Shown here: piece after piece, positions 59,541 to 64,000 of the stretch
Position numbering within the stretch: the first letter of the stretch is position 1
How the letters are laid out: every line of letters begins with the position of its first letter
From: CAUZIZ01 sp965218775
GTDB taxonomy: Bacteria; Acidobacteriota; UBA6911; RPQK01; JAJDTT01
DNA length: 64,000 nucleotides
Assembly (NCBI GenBank): GCA_965218775.1
Contig: CBDCLS010000004.1
Coordinates: 744,001 to 808,000, forward strand
Direction of reading: 5' to 3'
The notes under the pieces: generated by a model
The model's input: the letters and a program-made list of their open reading frames with translations, nothing else
What the model was told of the DNA's origin: nothing
The model's database searches: none
Made by a program: the position numbers and the translations under genes

Positions 59541-61037
59541 TCACCCAGGGTCTCGCTCCACCAAAAGCTGATAGAGGCGCTGGTGATGATCTAAAGCATC
59601 CCGATAGCGCTCGTGTCTGCGCGGATCGGGATCGTAGGTGCGGCCTCGAGCCGTCGGCATCGTGTTGATATCTTCGATGACGCTCAGACTCTCCAACGCG
59701 AGCAGAGCCACGCCCCTGCCCGTGGTCTCTTGCTCGGCCGCTGCGGTAACCGGCAAGCCGAAGACGTCAGCCAGTATTTGCAACCATACGGGTGAGGCCA
59801 GCAGCCCCGCCCCCCCCGCCTGGATCCGGTATTCCGGGGCAAGGTGCGGGCGTACAAGTTCGTGAATGAGCGCCAGCCGGTAGGCCACGCCTTCTAGCGC
59901 TGCCCGCAGCATCTCCACTGGCCGAGTCGCCAAAGTCAGTCCGACGAAGCTCGCTCGCGCATCATCACGCCAACCGGGACTTCGTTCGCCGGAAAGGAAG
60001 GGCAAGAAAGCGAGACCTGGGGCTGCCGGTTCCACCTGGGTCAACGCTTCCTCCAGCTCGTTTGAGTCTGGCAGCTTGAATGTCTTGCCGATCCAGTCGT
60101 AAACGCTGCCCCCATCGCTGGTGGCACCTCCCAACAGACTACGATGCCGGTCGAGGCAGTAGCTCCACAGCCCTGAGGGCACGGAATCCACCTGACCCTT
60201 AAGAACTGCTCGTACCGCAGCAGTAGTTCCGATGGTGACGGCGAGGCGATCCGGTCCCGAGCAGCCGCTGCCAAGGTTGGCTGCCGCGCCATCTCCCACC
60301 GCCGGGAACCAAGGCACCTTAGCCAGCAACGGCCATCGCCGGTCCCACGGGTCAACCAATCCAACTAACGGCTGGTTGATGTCGACGAGGTCTGAGAATT
60401 GAGAGGCTTCGATTGGAAGGCCTGAGATCCACTCTTCGTCCCAGTTCAGCGTGTGACGGTTGAGGAGCCCACTCCAGGAAGCGACCGAGTGACTAACGCC
60501 ATGGTTTCGGAAGAAATGCCAGTACAGGTATTCGCCGATCGAGATCCAACGGGCTACCTTGCTCAGAAGATCGGGCTGGGTCCGATTCAGCCAGAGAAAG
60601 CGTGCAGGCAGGTAGCTGCTGTGTAGCAGACAACCCGTACGATCGTGAACATCTTCCCCATCGACCTCGCGGCGTAGTTTTTCGCTATCGGCACGGCTCC
60701 GAGTATCGGCATAGGTGTAGATCGGGGTTAGCGGACGTCCCTGGGAGTCGACACCGAGAGCGTTCGATACCAGTGTGGCCGCAGCAACTCCCCCTACCTG
60801 CTGGGTGAGGCCGCCCGCCCGCTCCAGGACCTGATCGACGGCTGAGGCTACCCCGTCGAGGATCTCGTCGGCATCCAGGGTTGCCCTTCCGTCCGAGCTC
60901 CGCGAGACCCGATGAGGCACTCGGATATCCAGGTCGGGGATGGCGTTGGCCTCGCCGTCGCGAATCTGGGCTCGCAAGGACGAGGTCCCCACGTCCAGGA
61001 CCAGAACAAGAGGCTTTCTGACGTCACCGAAATTCAT
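59541..61037 (-). CDS. FGGY-family carbohydrate kinase, probable gluconokinase
   Basis: 498 residues. The N-terminal FGGY domain starts with VLDVGTSSLRAQIRDGEAN (phosphate 1). The C-terminal part has LAVTIGTTAAVRAVL and FLPFLSGERSPGWRDDARAS, then the ATP-site glycine motif RIQAGGAGLLASPVWLQIL. Position directly upstream of gnd makes gluconate the likely substrate: kinase product 6-phosphogluconate would feed gnd. Xylulose or other sugar kinases of the same family cannot be ruled out by motif alone. Confidence 0.87.
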   Translation of the reverse strand: MNFGDVRKPLVLVLDVGTSSLRAQIRDGEANAIPDLDIRVPHRVSRSSDGRATLDADEILDGVASAVDQVLERAGGLTQQVGGVAAATLVSNALGVDSQGRPLTPIYTYADTRSRADSEKLRREVDGEDVHDRTGCLLHSSYLPARFLWLNRTQPDLLSKVARWISIGEYLYWHFFRNHGVSHSVASWSGLLNRHTLNWDEEWISGLPIEASQFSDLVDINQPLVGLVDPWDRRWPLLAKVPWFPAVGDGAAANLGSGCSGPDRLAVTIGTTAAVRAVLKGQVDSVPSGLWSYCLDRHRSLLGGATSDGGSVYDWIGKTFKLPDSNELEEALTQVEPAAPGLAFLPFLSGERSPGWRDDARASFVGLTLATRPVEMLRAALEGVAYRLALIHELVRPHLAPEYRIQAGGAGLLASPVWLQILADVFGLPVTAAAEQETTGRGVALLALESLSVIEDINTMPTARGRTYDPDPRRHERYRDALDHHQRLYQLLVERDPG

Positions 61038-61181
61038 TGGACAATCCTGGGGGCACGAACCCTAAGGGTCTGCGCGGAAATAACTTGGCATTTTGGCATC
61101 TCATCTTCACACCATCTTCCACAGCACACAACTAAGCCGGTTTGCTGCCCTTGGCGGACCCACGCTACAATGAGGATCTGA

Positions 61182-61631
61182 ATGACGTCGTTGCTGCTGT
61201 TCTTGCTTTCGGTTTTGGGTTTCTTTATCTCCTTCTACTTCACTGCCGTCGCCTACCGCTGGATCCGTCCTGACGTCCCATGGATTCCGACCTTCTGTCA
61301 GCTGGGAGAGAAGACCTGTGCCACTATCGTCTTCACTCCAAGGGCCCGGGTGTTTGGCATGCCTAACTCTGTCCTGGGGCAGGTTTTCTACGTCTTACTG
61401 TTGGCCGGAGTGGCCGGGGGCTTCCTGTACTCCCCCCCCGCTTACTATGCCTATCTCACGGCGAGCCTGGTAACGGTTGGCCTGGGGATCTTCCTCACCT
61501 ATTCTCTGTTGTTTGTAACCCGCGTCCTCTGCATCTTGTGCTTCACTTCACACGGGATCAACTTCATAATCTTTTTGATCCTAGTGCTGGGCAGAACCGG
61601 GTCGATGACATCCATCTCGGGATCGGGCTGA
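61182..61631 (+). CDS. Vitamin K epoxide reductase family protein
   Basis: A 149-residue, four-helix membrane thiol oxidoreductase. It contains the active-site pair CILC in RVLCILCFTSHGINFI and the loop cysteines in FCQLGEKTCATIVFT. These match the VKOR design, in which loop and membrane cysteines pass electrons from disulfide-forming partners to quinone. No thioredoxin-like partner is fused or adjacent. It starts ATG 61182 and precedes an EEP-family gene by 19 nt. Confidence 0.85.
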   Translation: MTSLLLFLLSVLGFFISFYFTAVAYRWIRPDVPWIPTFCQLGEKTCATIVFTPRARVFGMPNSVLGQVFYVLLLAGVAGGFLYSPPAYYAYLTASLVTVGLGIFLTYSLLFVTRVLCILCFTSHGINFIIFLILVLGRTGSMTSISGSG

Positions 61632-61650
61632 AGGAGAGCTCATTGACCCG

Positions 61651-62889
61651 TTGATACTGTCCGAATTTGCGATCGTGACTAATTCCTCTGTGGGCTCTCC
61701 TAGCTGTAGCCTGGACCACAACCTGCAGGACTCTTTCTACTTTTTGAGCGGTTTTTCCTCTACCAGGGAATTGGAGGCCTCTCCGATCTACGCTGAGCTA
61801 CGGGAGGAAATCGACCGGGTCCTAGGCGGAACCGTGCACGAGAGTCTGCGAGGAGAATCAGATAGCACTCGCGGCTACCTTCGGGCAACGGCCTGGAATA
61901 TCGAGCGCGGCCTCCGCCTGGAGGGCATCATTCAGACGCTAGTAGAGCATTCACAACTGAGTCAAAGCGACCTCTTCTTCGTTACCGAGCTGGATTACGG
62001 GATGGCCCGCACCCAGAACCGGTTTGTGGCGAGAGATCTTGCAGCCGCACTGGAGATGGATTACGCCTTTGCTCCCTGCTACATGAACCTGAACAAGGGA
62101 GCCGGCCTCGAAACCAATAGTCCCGGTGAGAACACTCTAGCTCTTCACGGAAACGCCCTCTTCTCGCGCTTCCCGATTCGGGAAGCACATTCGCTGGCGC
62201 TGCCAAACGGTAAAGATAAGATGAAAGGCGGCGAAAAGCGTCTGGGTTGCGAACGAGCGGTTCTGGCCCTGGTGGACCATCCCCTGGGACCGCTTCGTGC
62301 GGTGAGCGTCCATCTAGACGCACACTGCACCCAGCAACATCGGCAGCACCAGATGAGGCTCATCCTCGAGCATCTGGAAGGCTGGAATCCTTCTTTGCCG
62401 ACCCTGATCGGGGGAGACTGGAACACCTCGACCTATAATTCCAAGAACGCCGCCTATTCCATCCTCGGCTACGCTCGACGAGTCTTGATGGGAGTTCAGC
62501 ACGTCCTGGATAACCATTACCCCTATCCCGACCGCTGGTTTGAGCGACATCTGTTTCGCGAGATCGAGCGACGAGGATACCGCTATCGCGATCTCAACGA
62601 GCCTGGTGTCTGTACTCTTCACTACGACGTGGACGACCTCTCCATCAACGAGAACATGGGGGAATGGATCCCCGACTGGTGTTTCTGGTTTATCGAGTGG
62701 GCTCTCAAGAAGCAGCAGGGACGCTGCTCTCTCAAGTTGGATTGGTTTGCCGGCAAGGACGTTGTTCCACACCCAGAACAGCCCCCGAAGGTCGTCAGCA
62801 GCCTCACCGATTCAGAAGGCCCTCTTTCGGACCACGACCCCATCGTCCTGGACTTTCTTATCGATAGTCAGAGTCGTGGGGGGGATTGA
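61651..62889 (+). CDS. Endonuclease/exonuclease/phosphatase family protein
   Basis: 412 residues with the metal-dependent EEP fold: ATAWNIERGL (Asn), LFFVTELDYG (Glu), VSVHLDAHC (His), LIGGDWNTSTYN (Asp and Asn) and LSDHDPIVL (Asp-His). About 60 unrelated N-terminal residues precede the fold, with no clear signal peptide. The start is probably TTG 61651, which has AAGGAGAG 12 bases upstream. Substrate could be nucleic acid, a lipid phosphate or another phosphodiester. It is probably co-transcribed with the VKOR gene. Confidence 0.87.
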   Translation: MILSEFAIVTNSSVGSPSCSLDHNLQDSFYFLSGFSSTRELEASPIYAELREEIDRVLGGTVHESLRGESDSTRGYLRATAWNIERGLRLEGIIQTLVEHSQLSQSDLFFVTELDYGMARTQNRFVARDLAAALEMDYAFAPCYMNLNKGAGLETNSPGENTLALHGNALFSRFPIREAHSLALPNGKDKMKGGEKRLGCERAVLALVDHPLGPLRAVSVHLDAHCTQQHRQHQMRLILEHLEGWNPSLPTLIGGDWNTSTYNSKNAAYSILGYARRVLMGVQHVLDNHYPYPDRWFERHLFREIERRGYRYRDLNEPGVCTLHYDVDDLSINENMGEWIPDWCFWFIEWALKKQQGRCSLKLDWFAGKDVVPHPEQPPKVVSSLTDSEGPLSDHDPIVLDFLIDSQSRGGD

Positions 62890-62911
62890 TCGGAGGGTGG
62901 CCAGGGGGCTG

Positions 62912-63334
62912 TTATCGTATAAAGAGACCCGACACTCGCCACTTGCCGTCGGAATCTTTCATTGGGGTCACGGTTTCAATGGCCGATTGTTTGTTGGCGA
63001 ACGACGTTTCAAATAGGATGACCACGTATTCACCATCCGGAGCCCCGGGCAGAGAAGTCATGTATCGGGTCGACTTGACCCTGCGCGACAGCTGCGCTCC
63101 AAGAGGCGCTCGAACAGCCCGTAAGCTCTGGTTCCACTTCCCTCTGGTTATGGCACCCCGGAAGTAGACAGCGGCTTGATCCCAGCTATCCCCGTACTTA
63201 CCCGCATCGACCAACTCCAGCCAGGACTCGGCCGCTGCAACAGCCATCCGCTCTGACTCACTTGTCTCTGCCAACAGGGGCAAGACGACGAGACTGGCGA
63301 GCACGCTAAAGAACAAACTTTTCTTGGCTAACAT
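62912..63334 (-). CDS. DUF4019 secreted protein
   Basis: A 140-residue protein from ATG 63334, which has GGAGGG upstream. The signal peptide MLAKKSLFFSVLASLVVLPL is followed by a DUF4019 domain (AAAESWLELVDAGKYGDSWD; VKSTRYMTSLPGAPDGEYVV; VTPMKDSDGKWRVSGLFIR). The domain resembles NTF2-like lumazine-shaped folds; its function is not known. It is convergent with the EEP gene. An in-frame ATG at 63364 is possible. Confidence 0.85.
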   Translation of the reverse strand: MLAKKSLFFSVLASLVVLPLLAETSESERMAVAAAESWLELVDAGKYGDSWDQAAVYFRGAITRGKWNQSLRAVRAPLGAQLSRRVKSTRYMTSLPGAPDGEYVVILFETSFANKQSAIETVTPMKDSDGKWRVSGLFIR

Positions 63335-63447
63335 CAATTTCCCTCCTGCATTCAGCCAACTCATGCATTGAACGAGATACTGGCCATCGTCGGGTTCTCT
63401 TCGCTTGCTCCAGTCTGCGGGACTGCGGTAAGCTCAAGAATCATCCA

Positions 63448-64000
63448 ATGACTCAAATCAAGATCGCTTTCAGTTGTCTTTTCCTTGCCTCATCGTCTCT
63501 ATCAGCTGCGGACGTTATCCTGACGGAGATCCAGCTCAAGACCGAGCCCGAAACCGTCCGGGTGCGACCCTACGACAGCTTGCATATTCAACTCCTTGCC
63601 TTCGGCGAGGTCGAGGAGGCCGGGGAAAAGAAGAAGGTCCGGATCAGTGGAGGCGGAGCCCAGTTCAATCTGGGCAGCAACAACGCCGGTTGGCTCTCGA
63701 AACCGTTTCGTTTTCGCGGGCGCAAGGCGGATTCTCTGGTTGCCTCGGGTCTGCAGAGCTTCTTCGGTGGCAGTCGCCCGGATGACTTCGGCGTGGATGC
63801 CGTCCTCTATACCGCACCCCAGCAAACCGGAAGCTATGAGATCGAGGCCCAATTCAAGAACAAGAAGGCGAAGATAAAGATCGAGGTCCATCCGGGTGCT
63901 CGTTCCTACCGCAAGGCGGAGCGGAGATCGTTTCCAGCCGAGCGACATTCTCCGGATCCCTATCGCAAGCTGGCTGAGCACCACTCACCCTTTCTGGCTC
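63448..64000 (+). CDS. Secreted protein of unknown function, C-terminus off window
   Basis: The frame is open from ATG 63448 to the right edge (184 residues visible). The signal peptide MTQIKIAFSCLFLASSSLSA precedes a beta-rich region: VRVRPYDSLHIQLLAFGEVE, AGWLSKPFRFRGR and DAVLYTAPQQTGSYEIEAQF. An aromatic-rich segment, DPYRKLAEHHSPFLA, begins at the edge. It looks like the start of a large exported acidobacterial-type protein. No function can be named. Confidence 0.7.
   Translation, partial: MTQIKIAFSCLFLASSSLSAADVILTEIQLKTEPETVRVRPYDSLHIQLLAFGEVEEAGEKKKVRISGGGAQFNLGSNNAGWLSKPFRFRGRKADSLVASGLQSFFGGSRPDDFGVDAVLYTAPQQTGSYEIEAQFKNKKAKIKIEVHPGARSYRKAERRSFPAERHSPDPYRKLAEHHSPFLA

Overview
This window looks like a chromosomal segment of an aerobic or microaerobic Gram-negative-type bacterium, most likely an Acidobacteriota member or close relative. 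That is inference. It rests on the mix of a combined b6-type bc complex and aa3-type oxidase operon with an octaheme cytochrome, a Planctomycetes/Acidobacteria-style PQQ-like propeller protein (DWPQWRG start), a Tat-exported sugar isomerase, an imuA-imuB-dnaE2 cassette, and several dispersed palindromic repeat families. No rRNA or tRNA gene, CRISPR array, prophage or replication origin was recognised.

Layout. (1) 1-5.7 kb, minus strand: an AddAB-type helicase-nuclease pair; addA runs off the left edge. (2) 5.8-8.2 kb: efp, then a plus-strand run of small genes (zinc-finger, two-helix membrane peptide, unknown protein, ferredoxin). (3) 8.3-10.5 kb, minus: ABC-2 permease, DUF420 protein and a HEAT/lipoyl-like protein. 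These look like the tail of the respiratory operon and are now cut off from it. (4) 10.5-23.3 kb: a mostly plus-strand block with an SOS-mutagenesis cassette (imuA, frameshifted imuB, and dnaE2 whose first codons are split by an IS4-family element with a 9-bp target duplication), broken surface-protein and dehydrogenase genes, a toxin-antitoxin pair, a second transposase, a flavin reductase and a repeat cluster. (5) 23.3-37.6 kb, minus: ABC ATPase, ctaB, ctaA, cupredoxin lipoprotein, octaheme cytochrome c, split b6-type cytochrome b, Rieske protein and cytochrome oxidase subunits IV, III, III-like, I and II. (6) 38-42.7 kb, minus: TPR histidine kinase, then enoyl-CoA hydratase and a biotin-dependent carboxyltransferase (leucine/isovalerate type). 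(7) 42.9-47.8 kb, plus: an acyl-ligase/carrier/acyltransferase fusion with a radical SAM protein and a metallophosphoesterase-like protein, then a RelE-type toxin-antitoxin pair. (8) 47.8-52.6 kb, minus: queC-queD, a pteridine-reductase-like SDR and lutABC. (9) 52.9-64 kb: an ECF sigma factor, a PQQ-like propeller protein, a secreted monoheme protein, a sugar isomerase, gnd plus gluconokinase, a VKOR protein, an EEP-family hydrolase, a DUF4019 protein and a partial secreted protein at the right edge.

How the genes fit together. Regions 3 and 5 together would give quinol oxidation by the Rieske/cytochrome b/octaheme complex, electron transfer to a CuA/heme-copper oxidase, heme O and heme A synthesis, and an assembly-type ABC exporter. 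The 12.8-kb block between the ATPase and its probable permease suggests an insertion or rearrangement inside that operon. The most striking direct observations are three. One is the double lesion in the mutasome genes: a -1 frame change exactly on T TTT TTC in imuB, and the IS insertion in dnaE2. The second is the three-gene operon at 42.9-47.2 kb, whose phosphoesterase-like member lacks the first metal-binding motif. The third is the set of dispersed palindromic repeats, one of which supplies the 3' end of queC.
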